Source: an uncultured Peptococcaceae bacterium
GTDB taxonomy: Bacteria > Bacillota > Peptococcia > Peptococcales > Peptococcaceae
Reading direction: 5' to 3'
NCBI GenBank assembly: GCA_958451915.1
Contig: CAUDRX010000078.1
Span: forward strand, 1-9,989
DNA length: 9,989 nt
Part shown: positions 1 through 7,570 of the stretch, one piece after another
Numbering within the stretch: position 1 is the stretch's first letter
Layout of the letters: each line of letters opens with the position of its first letter
The notes under the pieces: generated by a model
The model's input: the letters and a program-made list of their open reading frames with translations, nothing else
The model's database searches: none
What the model was told of the DNA's origin: nothing
Translations under genes and position numbers: made by a program

Positions 1-1379
1 AAAACATCTTAAGTTTCGAAAAAGACTATCCAGACGCGACAATCATAAAGCTAGAGGAGAATTATCGATCGACTAAAACGATCTTGAATCTTGCAAATGG
101 TGTGATCGCTCATAATGCCATGAGGAAGGATAAAGCTCTCTGGACAGAAAATCCCGAGGGAGGGAAAGTCGTATATTATGAAGCAGATGATGACAGAGAT
201 GAAGCATATTTCATTGTTCGTCAAATACAAGATATCATGAGAAAGTCTGACTATCACTATCGTGATTTTGCTGTGTTGATACGAACGACAGCACAGTTTC
301 GTACGATAGAAGAAGTGCTAATGAAAAATCATGTGCCATATAAGATCTATGGGGGTATTAAGTTCTTCCAGCGGCGAGAGATTAAAGATATCCTTGCGTA
401 TTTATATGTGCTGTCTAACCCAAATGACGCCGTAAACCTTCGTCGTATCATCAATATTCCGAAACGAGGCATTGGTGAACAAACATGGAATAAGATCGTT
501 GATTTTCATGCAACGCATTCGACGGGAAAAAGCCTTGTTGATTGTTTAACGGATCCATCTCTTAAAGTATCAGCGAAAGTGAAAAAAGACCTCGCCGTAT
601 TTTCTGAGTTTCTGGAAAGAGGACGCCAAATTGTAAATAGTCGTGAAATGGAAACGCTGGTTAACTATGTCATTAATCAGTCTGGTTATGTGAATTATCT
701 TTACGATTCCGATCCGGTGGGAGCTGATCTTGATATGGATAATATCAATGAGTTCCTGTCAATTGCAAAAGAGTTTGATATTCGTGAAATGGACTATGAA
801 GAACGAAGTTTGACTAGCTTTCTAGAAGGAATTGCATTATACACTGACCTTGATCAATCTTCAGCAGATGGTGATACCATCAGCATTATGACAATGCATT
901 CAAGCAAGGGCTTAGAATTTCCTGTAGTTTTTGTTGCCGGTTTTGAACAAAATCTTTTCCCGCATATTCGTGCAAAAAACGAAGATGATGGGTTAGAGGA
1001 AGAACGGCGTCTTTGTTATGTAGCATTTACGCGTGCGAAAGATCAATTGTTCATTACAAGTGCGCGACAACGTCTCATTCATGGACGTTTTATGTACAAT
1101 CCTCCATCAGAGTTTTTTGAAGAACTGGATGAACGATATTTTACCAATGTTAGCAAAGTTCGACAACATAAAAATATAATTCCACCAGCACATAAAAAAG
1201 ATCCGAAACCTGTGGACGAGTATACTATTGGAGAAAAAGTGATACATTCAAGCTGGGGAGAAGGAATCATTGTAAGTATTGATCCTATAGAAAAAAAGAA
1301 GATTACCGTGGCATTTCCTTCTCAAGGGCTTAAAATGCTGGATGCGCAATATGCACCTATTAAAAAATTAATGAAGTGA
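1..1379 (+). CDS. pcrA: ATP-dependent DNA helicase PcrA/UvrD, 3' part (5' end outside window)
   Basis: Superfamily 1A 3'-5' DNA helicase acting in nucleotide excision repair, removal of recombinase and clearing of replication/transcription conflicts. The reading frame is open from base 3, so the gene starts upstream; about 458 residues are visible against roughly 720-750 for the family, and the Walker A and B motifs are missing with the 5' part. Visible in order: helicase motif IV (LEENYRST, around bases 51-74), the 2B-domain stretch with YGGIKFFQRREIKD, motif V (MTMHSSKGLEFPVVFVAG, about 889-942) and motif VI (EEERRLCYVAFTRAKDQLF, about 1000-1056). The last 50 residues (EYTIGEKVIHSSWGEG onward) match the C-terminal Tudor-like domain that in Gram-positive PcrA contacts RNA polymerase. 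The first in-frame start-like codon in the window (TTG at 84) falls inside motif IV and is not the real start. The stop codon overlaps the start of the next gene, so the two are probably translated together. Confidence 0.96.
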   Translation, partial: NILSFEKDYPDATIIKLEENYRSTKTILNLANGVIAHNAMRKDKALWTENPEGGKVVYYEADDDRDEAYFIVRQIQDIMRKSDYHYRDFAVLIRTTAQFRTIEEVLMKNHVPYKIYGGIKFFQRREIKDILAYLYVLSNPNDAVNLRRIINIPKRGIGEQTWNKIVDFHATHSTGKSLVDCLTDPSLKVSAKVKKDLAVFSEFLERGRQIVNSREMETLVNYVINQSGYVNYLYDSDPVGADLDMDNINEFLSIAKEFDIREMDYEERSLTSFLEGIALYTDLDQSSADGDTISIMTMHSSKGLEFPVVFVAGFEQNLFPHIRAKNEDDGLEEERRLCYVAFTRAKDQLFITSARQRLIHGRFMYNPPSEFFEELDERYFTNVSKVRQHKNIIPPAHKKDPKPVDEYTIGEKVIHSSWGEGIIVSIDPIEKKKITVAFPSQGLKMLDAQYAPIKKLMK

Positions 1380-2272
1380 AAAAAATGGACACTTATTCAC
1401 AGATCTTAAATGATTATCTTTTGATGCTTTCTGTGGAAAAAGGTTTATCAATAAATACCATCGAAGGATATCAAAACGATCTTATGCAATTTGGAAATTG
1501 GTTAAAGAAAGAAACTGAACTGTTAGAGGATATCGATCAATTAACGATTCACCGATATCATTCCTACCTTGGAGAGCACTATAAAGCCTCAACGGTAGCC
1601 AGAAAGATCACCTCTCTTAAAGGTTTTGTTGACTACCTTACTACTACCGGAATCCTGGATCATACACTGTCTATCTCTGACCATTCGAAAAAACCGGAAA
1701 AATTACCAAATGTACTCTCACAAGATCAGATGAATGCAATGATCGACGTGGTTCCAACTGATTCGTTGATAGGGAAGCGTGATTCTGCAATCTTGGAGCT
1801 ATTGTATGCAACAGGTATCCGTGTAAGCGAACTGGTCGCATTGACTCTTGATCGATACTATGAACGAGAGCAATTTATTCAGGTAATAGGAAAAGGCGGG
1901 AAAGAGCGGCTGGTGCCTTTTGGTAAGTGTGCGCAAGAAAGTGTCGGAAGATACCTGAAGGCTCGAGAAAAGGCGGGAGTAAAGCCGAATGAGATATTGT
2001 TCCTGTCTAATCGACAAAAAGCCATGACGCGTCAGGCGATATGGAAGTTAATAAAGAAGTATGCTGTGGCAGCAGATATTCCTTTCGAAGTAACACCGCA
2101 TACAATCAGACATACTTTTGCAACGCATCTTTTAGAAAATGGTGTTGATCTGCGCGCAATTCAGGAGATGCTTGGTCATTCAGATATATCGACCACTCAG
2201 ATCTATGTTCATTTAGCTTTTAAGGATCTTGAAAAGCAATATCACAAGTTTCATCCGCGTTCCCATCATTGA
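1376..2272 (+). CDS. xerD: Tyrosine site-specific recombinase, XerC/XerD type
   Basis: Tyrosine recombinase expected to resolve chromosome dimers at a dif site together with a partner Xer protein. It has 298 residues, the normal length. Residues about 6-95 form the N-terminal SAM-like core-binding domain, followed by the catalytic domain. The full catalytic set is visible: R149 (ATGIRVSELVALT), K173 (VIGKGGKERLVPF), H242 and R245 (TPHTIRHTFATHLLENGVDL), H268 (EMLGHSDISTTQIYVH) and the nucleophile Y277. The C-terminal KFHPR tail and overall spacing resemble XerD more than XerC, but the two are hard to tell apart without a tree. The GTG start at 1376 overlaps the pcrA stop by 4 bases (GTGA); an ATG at 1385, three codons later, is an equal alternative. 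Neither has a clear ribosome binding site, so translation is probably coupled to pcrA. No integron or phage genes flank it, which supports a housekeeping Xer role. Confidence 0.93.
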   Translation: MKKMDTYSQILNDYLLMLSVEKGLSINTIEGYQNDLMQFGNWLKKETELLEDIDQLTIHRYHSYLGEHYKASTVARKITSLKGFVDYLTTTGILDHTLSISDHSKKPEKLPNVLSQDQMNAMIDVVPTDSLIGKRDSAILELLYATGIRVSELVALTLDRYYEREQFIQVIGKGGKERLVPFGKCAQESVGRYLKAREKAGVKPNEILFLSNRQKAMTRQAIWKLIKKYAVAADIPFEVTPHTIRHTFATHLLENGVDLRAIQEMLGHSDISTTQIYVHLAFKDLEKQYHKFHPRSHH

Positions 2273-2365
2273 ATGGACGATTGTAGAGCAAGAGGAGAAA
2301 AAACATAAAGTTATGATTGTGCATGATTACTTGCATGTACACAGTATTTACTCTTTTTAATTCTC

Positions 2366-2395
2366 TTGTCAGTACTGCCTGATGTCGTGTAAAAT
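2366..2395 (+). promoter_or_regulatory. Candidate sigma-A promoter of the NhaC-family transporter gene
   Basis: TTGTCA at 2366-2371 and TAAAAT at 2390-2395 are separated by 18 bases, each one mismatch from the sigma-70 type consensus. The site lies 40 bases upstream of the transporter start codon and would give a leader of about 33 bases. It makes the transporter independent of the pcrA-xer pair, which ends 162 bases before it. Confidence 0.55.
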
Positions 2396-2434
2396 ATAGA
2401 GAACTGCATTAGGAGTGATTTTAAGGAGAGAATT

Positions 2435-4036
2435 ATGACATCTAACAATAGGAAAGGCATAGGAGGAGCGATAGCCTGTATAACGGTAGGTATTTTATTG
2501 GCCATTGCGACGATAACAACAGATGCTGCGTCAGTTCACAACACTATTTGGTCACTTTTGCCGCCAGTTATCGCCATCATTTTGGCGCTTGCAACGAAAG
2601 AAGTTTATAGTGCGCTTTTAGCAGGGATAATCAGTGGTGGTATTTTGTATGCCGGTTTCGACCTGGAAGGCAGTATTACTCATGTGTATCATGATGGGCT
2701 CGTTGCCGTATTGGCGGATCCGTATAATATTGGGATCTTGATCTTTTTGGTTTTGTTGGGGATTATTGTATCACTAATGAATCGATCAGGTGGTTCGTCG
2801 GCCTTCGGCCACTGGGCACAAAAACACATCAAAAACAGAGTTTCTGCACAGTTAGCAACGATTGCGCTGGGCGTGGTGATATTTATCGACGATTATTTTA
2901 ATTGTTTAACTGTTGGCGGCGTGATGCGACCAGTTGCAGATAAATTTCGAATCTCTCGCGCAAAGTTTGCGTATTTGATAGATGCAACAGCTGCGCCAGT
3001 CTGCATTCTTGCTCCAATATCATCCTGGGCTGCAGCGGTATCTGGTTTTGTACCTGGAGAGACGAATGGCCTTGCGTTATTTTTGAAATGTATTCCCTAT
3101 AATTTTTATGCGCTTTTTACGATCATTTTTATGATTGCTATCACAGTGACAAAAAATGATTTTGGCCTGATGAAGCGCCACGAAGAAAACGCAATGGCAG
3201 GGGACCTGTTTTCTACGCCAGAACGCCCATATGCGCACGGAGAAGAGGGAAGGGTGCGAGAAGACGGGAAAATGATCGACATGCTGATGCCTGTAATTTC
3301 TTTAATCACTTTCTGTGTTATTGGTATGGTATGGAGCGGAGGCTTTTTTAAAGGTGTTGAATTCATTAAAGCTTTTTCCGAAAGTGATGCATCGATCGGC
3401 TTACCTATTGGAGCTTTTTTTAGTTTAATTTTTACTATGGTATTTTATATCTCCAGGAAGGTCATGCGGTTTCAGGATTTTATGGCTTGCGTACCGGCAG
3501 GATTTATTTCGATGATCGCACCAATCTTAATCCTTACATTTGCCTGGACATTAAAATCAATGACTGATAGTTTAGGGGCGGCAGTTTACGTTTCTGGAAT
3601 AATCGCAAATTCTGCAAGCGTTTTAGTAGACTTTTTGCCGGTCATGATTTTTTTGATCGGATGTTTTCTTGCTTTTGCGACAGGTACCAGCTGGGGAACC
3701 TTTGGTATTTTGATACCAATCGTTGTTTCTGCATTTCAACAGACCGATCCAGAATTAATGATCATTTCAATGAGCGCATGTATTGCTGGTGCGGTATGCG
3801 GTGATCATTGTTCCCCTATATCAGATACGACGATTATGGCGTCTGCAGGGGCACATTGCTATCTAATCAACCATGTTAAAACACAATTGCCATATGCTAT
3901 GACAGTAGCCGGTGTTTCTGCGATTTCTTTTGTATTGGCTGGCATTACGCGACAGCTATTCGTCTCATGGAGCGTTGGTTTGATGTTGATTATAGGAATC
4001 TTGGTTTTTCTCAATAAAAGGCAAGATCGTCCGTAA
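2435..4036 (+). CDS. NhaC-family Na+/H+ antiporter-like membrane transporter
   Basis: Polytopic inner-membrane transporter of the NhaC family (Na+/H+ antiporter C-terminal domain, PF03553), 533 residues and rich in long hydrophobic segments across its length. Characteristic stretches are FIDDYFNCLTVGG (150-162), DATAAPVCILAPISSWAAA (183-201), the glycine-rich GTSWGTFGILIP (417-428) and GDHCSPISDTTIMASAGAH (456-474). A charged loop of about 45 residues at 239-282 separates the two halves. The start at 2435 is fixed by AAGGAG at 2423-2428, six bases upstream. The family includes true Na+/H+ antiporters, malate/lactate exchangers and predicted amino-acid transporters, so the substrate cannot be read from sequence. 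The gene has its own promoter candidate and terminator and stands alone, with no metabolic neighbour to point to a substrate. Confidence 0.9.
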   Translation: MTSNNRKGIGGAIACITVGILLAIATITTDAASVHNTIWSLLPPVIAIILALATKEVYSALLAGIISGGILYAGFDLEGSITHVYHDGLVAVLADPYNIGILIFLVLLGIIVSLMNRSGGSSAFGHWAQKHIKNRVSAQLATIALGVVIFIDDYFNCLTVGGVMRPVADKFRISRAKFAYLIDATAAPVCILAPISSWAAAVSGFVPGETNGLALFLKCIPYNFYALFTIIFMIAITVTKNDFGLMKRHEENAMAGDLFSTPERPYAHGEEGRVREDGKMIDMLMPVISLITFCVIGMVWSGGFFKGVEFIKAFSESDASIGLPIGAFFSLIFTMVFYISRKVMRFQDFMACVPAGFISMIAPILILTFAWTLKSMTDSLGAAVYVSGIIANSASVLVDFLPVMIFLIGCFLAFATGTSWGTFGILIPIVVSAFQQTDPELMIISMSACIAGAVCGDHCSPISDTTIMASAGAHCYLINHVKTQLPYAMTVAGVSAISFVLAGITRQLFVSWSVGLMLIIGILVFLNKRQDRP

Positions 4037-4073
4037 ATAGGCTTTTGTTTTTTTGTAGGATTGCTATTACTAG

Positions 4074-4117
4074 GGATAACCAAAATGAATGTCCTTCTTT
4101 TTGGTTATCCAATTTTT
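4074..4117 (+). terminator. Rho-independent terminator of the NhaC-family gene
   Basis: GGATAACCAAAA (4074-4085) pairs perfectly with TTTTGGTTATCC (4099-4110), giving a 12-bp stem with a 13-base loop, followed by AATTTTT. It lies 38 bases after the transporter stop codon. The T tract is present only on the plus-strand side. Confidence 0.8.
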
Positions 4118-4374
4118 ATCTCTTCATAATAGTTAACATAATATTTATTATGGGAAGTTAAATGACGGATATAGTAGTTCAGTTTAAAGCGAGAACATCT
4201 AATATCAGGTCTGCTCCCTAATCTTTGCATATATTCTGTATATATATTATTACGAACACATCTGTTCAAAGACCTTACGGCTTCTCGTTATTTATTCCTA
4301 AAAATGAAAACTTGGAATTAAATTGAAATCCAATTGGTAATATTTTCAGAGATTCTTGGAGCTTGCCGCGAGCT
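4118..4374. other. Non-coding AT-rich interval between transporter and clpB control region
   Basis: No convincing gene, tRNA or known riboswitch was recognised here on either strand. The only clear structure is an AT-rich palindrome at 4137-4152, CATAATA-TT-TATTATG, with 7-bp arms; its form resembles small dimeric repressor sites, but no neighbouring gene fits it. A 19-codon ATG frame at 4162-4221 has only a poor ribosome binding site and is not called. Confidence 0.5.
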
Positions 4375-4403
4375 TAGACACGCTAATGCTATGGCTGTAT
4401 AAT
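4375..4403 (+). promoter_or_regulatory. Candidate upstream promoter with a palindrome over its -10 box
   Basis: TAGACA (4375-4380) and a perfect TATAAT (4398-4403) are spaced by 17 bases, a near-consensus sigma-A promoter directed toward clpB. The -10 box sits inside the perfect palindrome GCTGTAT-A-ATACAGC (4394-4408), which could be an operator. It would be a second, distal clpB promoter, starting about 200 bases before the clpB start codon. No gene lies between it and clpB. Confidence 0.5.
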
Positions 4404-4414
4404 ACAGCGCTTTG

Positions 4415-4436
4415 GTTGATCATACGTTGATCACAC
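4415..4436 (+). repeat. Tandem 11-bp repeat upstream of clpB
   Basis: GTTGATCATAC (4415-4425) is followed directly by GTTGATCACAC (4426-4436), two head-to-tail copies with one difference. Each contains the palindrome TGATCA. The copies are one helical turn apart, the arrangement expected for cooperative binding of a regulator. They do not match the CtsR heptad (GGTCAAA) known from other clp promoters. Confidence 0.6.
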
Positions 4437-4464
4437 TTAGATTGGGAAATAAAGGTTTTCACAT

Positions 4465-4505
4465 CACATTATTAGCACTCCTCTATTGCGAGTGCTAATA
4501 ATGTG
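4465..4505. promoter_or_regulatory. CIRCE operator (HrcA binding site) of clpB
   Basis: TTAGCACTC (4472-4480), nine bases, then GAGTGCTAA (4490-4498): an exact match to the CIRCE consensus bound by the heat-shock repressor HrcA. The symmetry runs further, with CACATTATTAGCACTC (4465-4480) perfectly complementary to GAGTGCTAATAATGTG (4490-4505), giving 16-bp arms. It overlaps the -35 region and spacer of the clpB promoter, so HrcA binding would block RNA polymerase. As the palindrome ends before the start of the transcript predicted from the proximal promoter, it should act as DNA rather than as an mRNA hairpin there. Transcripts from the upstream promoter candidate would carry it as RNA. Confidence 0.96.
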
Positions 4506-4514
4506 TGCTATAAT
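4486..4514 (+). promoter_or_regulatory. clpB proximal promoter, HrcA-controlled
   Basis: TTGCGA (4486-4491), a 17-base spacer and a perfect TATAAT (4509-4514) preceded by TGC, which makes it an extended -10 element. Transcription should start near 4521, giving a leader of about 86 bases before clpB. The -35 box lies across the centre and right arm of the CIRCE operator. Confidence 0.85.
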
Positions 4515-4606
4515 AACGACAGAAAGAATCACAGGGATTGTTTCATTCCCTGGCATATTTCTTTGATACAACGAATTCATGTCTGATCTTAAGGAGGCAT
4601 AAAGAC

Positions 4607-7216
4607 ATGCAAGTGGATAGATTTACGAAGAAATCTGTTGAAGCGATCAACGATCTACAGAAAATAGCCTTGAATTTTGGCAACCAAGAACTTGAACAAG
4701 AACATTTACTATATGCTCTTCTGAATCAGGACGGAAGCCTTATTGCCCAACTTTTAGACAAAATGGGCATTGATCGCGGTTCCTTTCAAGTCAGTTTAAA
4801 AAACGAGTTAGATAATAAGGTCAAATCTCAAGGCGGACAACAATATGTTGGCCAATATCTGAACCATACGCTGAACTATGCTGAAGATGAAGCAAAACAT
4901 ATGGGCGATGAATATGTATCCGTGGAGCATTTATTCTTAGCAATGTTACGTAACCCAAGCCCTTCCCTCTCTTCTCTGTTCAAACAATATGGGATCACCG
5001 TTGATCGCTTCTTATCTGTACTGAAAGATGTCCGCGGTAATCAGACGGTGACAACGGATAGTCCGGAAGAAACTTATGATAGTTTGAAAAAATATGGTAC
5101 TGATCTGGTAGAACGGGCGCGAGAACAAAAACTCGATCCTATCATTGGACGTGACGATGAGATTCGTAATGTAATCCGTATCCTTTCACGTAAGACAAAG
5201 AACAACCCTGTTCTCATTGGTGAGCCTGGCGTCGGCAAAACAGCTGTCGTTGAAGGGCTGGCACAACGTATAGTCAAAGGTGACGTACCGGACTCTCTAA
5301 AAGATAAGACAATTTTTTCGCTGGATATGGGCAGCCTTGTTGCTGGTGCGAAGTATCGCGGCGAATTTGAAGAACGTTTGAAAGCAGTGCTCAATGAGGT
5401 TAAGAAGAGTGAAGGCCGCATCATCCTCTTTATCGATGAGTTACATCTAATCGTTGGCGCAGGCAAGACTGATGGTGCTATGGACGCCGGCAACCTGTTG
5501 AAACCTATGCTGGCCCGTGGCGAGCTGCACTGCATTGGTGCCACGACGCTTAACGAGTATCGCCAGTACATCGAAAAGGACGCCGCCCTCGAGCGCCGCT
5601 TCCAGCCTGTCATGGTGGATGAGCCAACGGTAGATGAAACGATCACGATCCTGCGTGGCCTGCGCGAAAATTATCAAACCTATCACGGTGTCCGCATCAC
5701 CGATAATGCATTGATTTCCGCCGCTATGCTCTCAGACCGTTACATTACTGATCGTTTTCTGCCTGACAAGGCCATCGACCTGATCGACGAGGCCTGTGCT
5801 CAGATCAAGACGGAACAGAATTCCAAGCCGGAGGAAATCGACGAGCTCGAACACCGTAACCTGCAGCTCAAGCTCGACGAAATGTCCCTTGAAAAAGAAA
5901 ACGATGCTCTCAGCAAAGAGCGTCTGCAGACGGTCAAGAAAGAGCTCGCCGACAACGAAGACAAACTCAAGGTGTTGAATGCCCAGTGGGAAAATGAAAA
6001 GAACGCCGTTGAACGTCCAGCCAAACTGCGTGACCAGATAGCGGATGTCCACAACCAGATTGAGCTGGCCGAGCGCCAGGGCGATCTCGCGAAAATGAGT
6101 GAGCTGCAGTACGGCGTACTGCCAAAGCTGCAACGCGAGCTTGAAGCCGAAGAAAACAAGGTTAAAAGTGGTGAGCTGACCCTTGTGCATGAAGCAGTAG
6201 ATGAAGATGAAATTGCCACCATCGTTTCACGTTGGACAGGCATTCCAGTTGCCAAACTGACTCAGGGTGAACGCGAAAAAATCCTACACCTTGACGACCA
6301 GCTGCATCAGAGAGTGATCGGTCAGGATGAGGCGGTTGAAAAGGTGTCCGATGCCATCATCCGCTCCAAGGCCGGCATCAAGGACCCAACCAAGCCAATC
6401 GGCTCCTTCCTCTTTCTCGGACCTACCGGTGTCGGGAAGACAGAGCTTGCCAAGACGCTTGCAGAAGCACTTTTCGACGATGAAAACAATATGGTGCGCA
6501 TCGATATGAGTGAGTACATGGAAAAGTACTCGGTCTCCCGTCTCATCGGGGCGCCTCCAGGATACGTCGGCTACGAAGAAGGCGGCCAACTCACCGAGGC
6601 TGTGCGCAGAAAGCCATATTCTGTTGTCCTTTTTGACGAGGTCGAAAAGGCCCATCCGGACGTCTTCAACGTGCTGCTGCAGGTTCTCGACGACGGCCGC
6701 ATCACCGATTCTCAGGGCCGCACTGTTGATTTTAAGAACACCATTCTGATTATGACCTCTAACCTCGGCAGCCAGTATCTTCTGGACGGCATTGAGGAGG
6801 ACGGCACCATCAGCGAACAGGCGCGCACAATGGTCCAAAACGAGCTTCGCGCTCATTTCCGCCCCGAATTCCTCAATCGTCTCGATGAAATCATCATGTT
6901 CCGCCCATTAACAAAAGACAACATTGGCCATATTGTTGATTTGCAGGTTGCCGATCTCAATAAACGTCTTGCTGATCAGCAACTGACCATCGCTCTCACG
7001 CCAGCGGCCAAAACCTATATTATCGACAGCGGCTATGATCCTGTTTATGGCGCTCGTCCTCTCAAACGGTTCATTCAAAAGCACGTGGAAACCCTCTCTG
7101 CCCGTCTGATTCTTGGCGGTAACGTGCACGAGAGCGACACCATACTCATTGATCTGAATGCCGAGGGTGACCTTGAAGCCATGGCTCGACAAACGGTAGA
7201 GAAGGTTGTTGAATAA
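4607..7216 (+). CDS. clpB: ClpB, Hsp100 protein disaggregase
   Basis: Hexameric cytosolic AAA+ chaperone that, with DnaK/DnaJ/GrpE, threads proteins out of heat-induced aggregates. It has 869 residues, full length for ClpB. In order: N-terminal Clp repeat domain (about 1-145); AAA-1 with Walker A GEPGVGKT (205-212), pore loop KYRG (249-252), Walker B LFIDELH (274-280) and arginine finger in ALERRF (327-332); the M-domain coiled coil (about 400-520), which separates ClpB from ClpA and ClpC; AAA-2 with Walker A GPTGVGKT (605-612), pore loop GYVGYEEGG (652-660), Walker B VVLFDEVE (673-680) and sensor 2 GARPLKR (815-821). No ClpP-binding IGF-type loop was seen, as expected for a disaggregase. The start at 4607 is set by AAGGAGG (4591-4597); an in-frame ATG at 4538 adds 23 residues unlike the family and is not used. 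Controlled by HrcA/CIRCE. GC content rises abruptly near 5450, just after Walker B of AAA-1, with no break in the protein. Confidence 0.98.
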   Translation: MQVDRFTKKSVEAINDLQKIALNFGNQELEQEHLLYALLNQDGSLIAQLLDKMGIDRGSFQVSLKNELDNKVKSQGGQQYVGQYLNHTLNYAEDEAKHMGDEYVSVEHLFLAMLRNPSPSLSSLFKQYGITVDRFLSVLKDVRGNQTVTTDSPEETYDSLKKYGTDLVERAREQKLDPIIGRDDEIRNVIRILSRKTKNNPVLIGEPGVGKTAVVEGLAQRIVKGDVPDSLKDKTIFSLDMGSLVAGAKYRGEFEERLKAVLNEVKKSEGRIILFIDELHLIVGAGKTDGAMDAGNLLKPMLARGELHCIGATTLNEYRQYIEKDAALERRFQPVMVDEPTVDETITILRGLRENYQTYHGVRITDNALISAAMLSDRYITDRFLPDKAIDLIDEACAQIKTEQNSKPEEIDELEHRNLQLKLDEMSLEKENDALSKERLQTVKKELADNEDKLKVLNAQWENEKNAVERPAKLRDQIADVHNQIELAERQGDLAKMSELQYGVLPKLQRELEAEENKVKSGELTLVHEAVDEDEIATIVSRWTGIPVAKLTQGEREKILHLDDQLHQRVIGQDEAVEKVSDAIIRSKAGIKDPTKPIGSFLFLGPTGVGKTELAKTLAEALFDDENNMVRIDMSEYMEKYSVSRLIGAPPGYVGYEEGGQLTEAVRRKPYSVVLFDEVEKAHPDVFNVLLQVLDDGRITDSQGRTVDFKNTILIMTSNLGSQYLLDGIEEDGTISEQARTMVQNELRAHFRPEFLNRLDEIIMFRPLTKDNIGHIVDLQVADLNKRLADQQLTIALTPAAKTYIIDSGYDPVYGARPLKRFIQKHVETLSARLILGGNVHESDTILIDLNAEGDLEAMARQTVEKVVE

Positions 7217-7258
7217 GATTGTTCCATAGTAAATGAATAAAATCAAAACACACACGTT

Positions 7259-7304
7259 AAGACAGCACGTTGCTTCCCATATCAGGGATGCAGCGCGCTG
7301 TTTT
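7259..7304 (+). terminator. First hairpin after clpB, probable terminator
   Basis: A 20-base arm at 7259-7278 pairs with 7285-7304 with two mismatches and two G-U pairs, leaving a 6-base loop. The T run is short (four T at the end of the right arm, then GCATT), so on its own it may stop transcription only partly. It lies 42 bases after the clpB stop codon. Confidence 0.6.
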
Positions 7305-7336
7305 GCATTACTGTGATTACTAATGACCAGATAATT

Positions 7337-7393
7337 AAAAGCATTGAGAGGGCAAAACCTGTAATTATACGGAATGCCCTCTCAATGCTTTTT
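7337..7393. terminator. Bidirectional terminator between clpB and the yccF operon
   Basis: A perfect 18-bp stem (7337-7354 with 7375-7392; core GCATTGAGAGGGCA) and a 20-base loop. On the plus strand it ends in TTTTT and closes clpB; on the minus strand it ends in TTTTAATTAT and closes the convergent two-gene operon. On the minus strand the stem begins within the stop codon of the small membrane-protein gene. Confidence 0.9.
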
Positions 7394-7541
7394 ACGACTT
7401 GCGTTTTAGTTTACCGTTGGCGAACATACCCAGGAGCATCACAATGAGGTCGTCCACAGGCCCAGGAAGGGCGTCTGTCGGCGAAAGGACGTAGCCAATC
7501 ACCAGCACCAACAGCAGAATTTTTTTCAATCTATTACTCAT
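7392..7541 (-). CDS. Small DUF1232/YkvA-like membrane protein
   Basis: A 49-residue protein with one hydrophobic segment (about 7-20), the motif YVLSPTDALPGPVDDLIVMLLG (17-38) and a basic tail KLKRKS. The motif is close to the core of DUF1232 (YkvA) proteins, where a Y-x-x-S-P-x-D-x-x-P element precedes a D-D-hydrophobic helix; the role of that family is not established. The ATG at 7541 has AAAGGAG a few bases upstream. The frame stays open upstream to 7673, but that extension runs inside the yccF gene and is rejected. It lies 29 bases after the yccF stop, so the two are one operon, and its stop codon runs directly into the shared terminator. Confidence 0.8.
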   Translation of the reverse strand: MSNRLKKILLLVLVIGYVLSPTDALPGPVDDLIVMLLGMFANGKLKRKS

Positions 7542-7570
7542 CTCTTCTTCTCCTTTATTTAACACGATGC

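Noticed and set aside
2313..2360. A 15-codon frame (MIVHDYLHVHSIYSF) with three His and three Tyr upstream of the NhaC-family gene, suggesting an attenuator leader peptide
   Set aside because: AGAGGAG at 2291-2297 is about 15 bases from the ATG, too far, the nearby hairpin (2319-2340) is only 7 bp with no T run, and the likely transporter promoter lies downstream of the frame. No T-box motif is present either.
4162..4221. A 19-codon plus-strand frame (MTDIVVQFKARTSNIRSAP)
   Set aside because: It is very short, has a weak GGGAAG ribosome binding site and no recognisable promoter, and no family resemblance.
4538..4606. A 23-residue N-terminal extension of ClpB from an upstream in-frame ATG
   Set aside because: The extension is unlike ClpB N-termini and has no ribosome binding site, whereas AAGGAGG stands nine bases before the ATG at 4607, where family sequence (MQVDRFTKKS) begins.
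5074..5646. Long minus-strand open frames inside clpB, here and at 5732-6190, 5800-6255 and 6284-6856
   Set aside because: They are antisense shadows of a strongly conserved GC-rich coding region. None has a ribosome binding site or a recognisable family.
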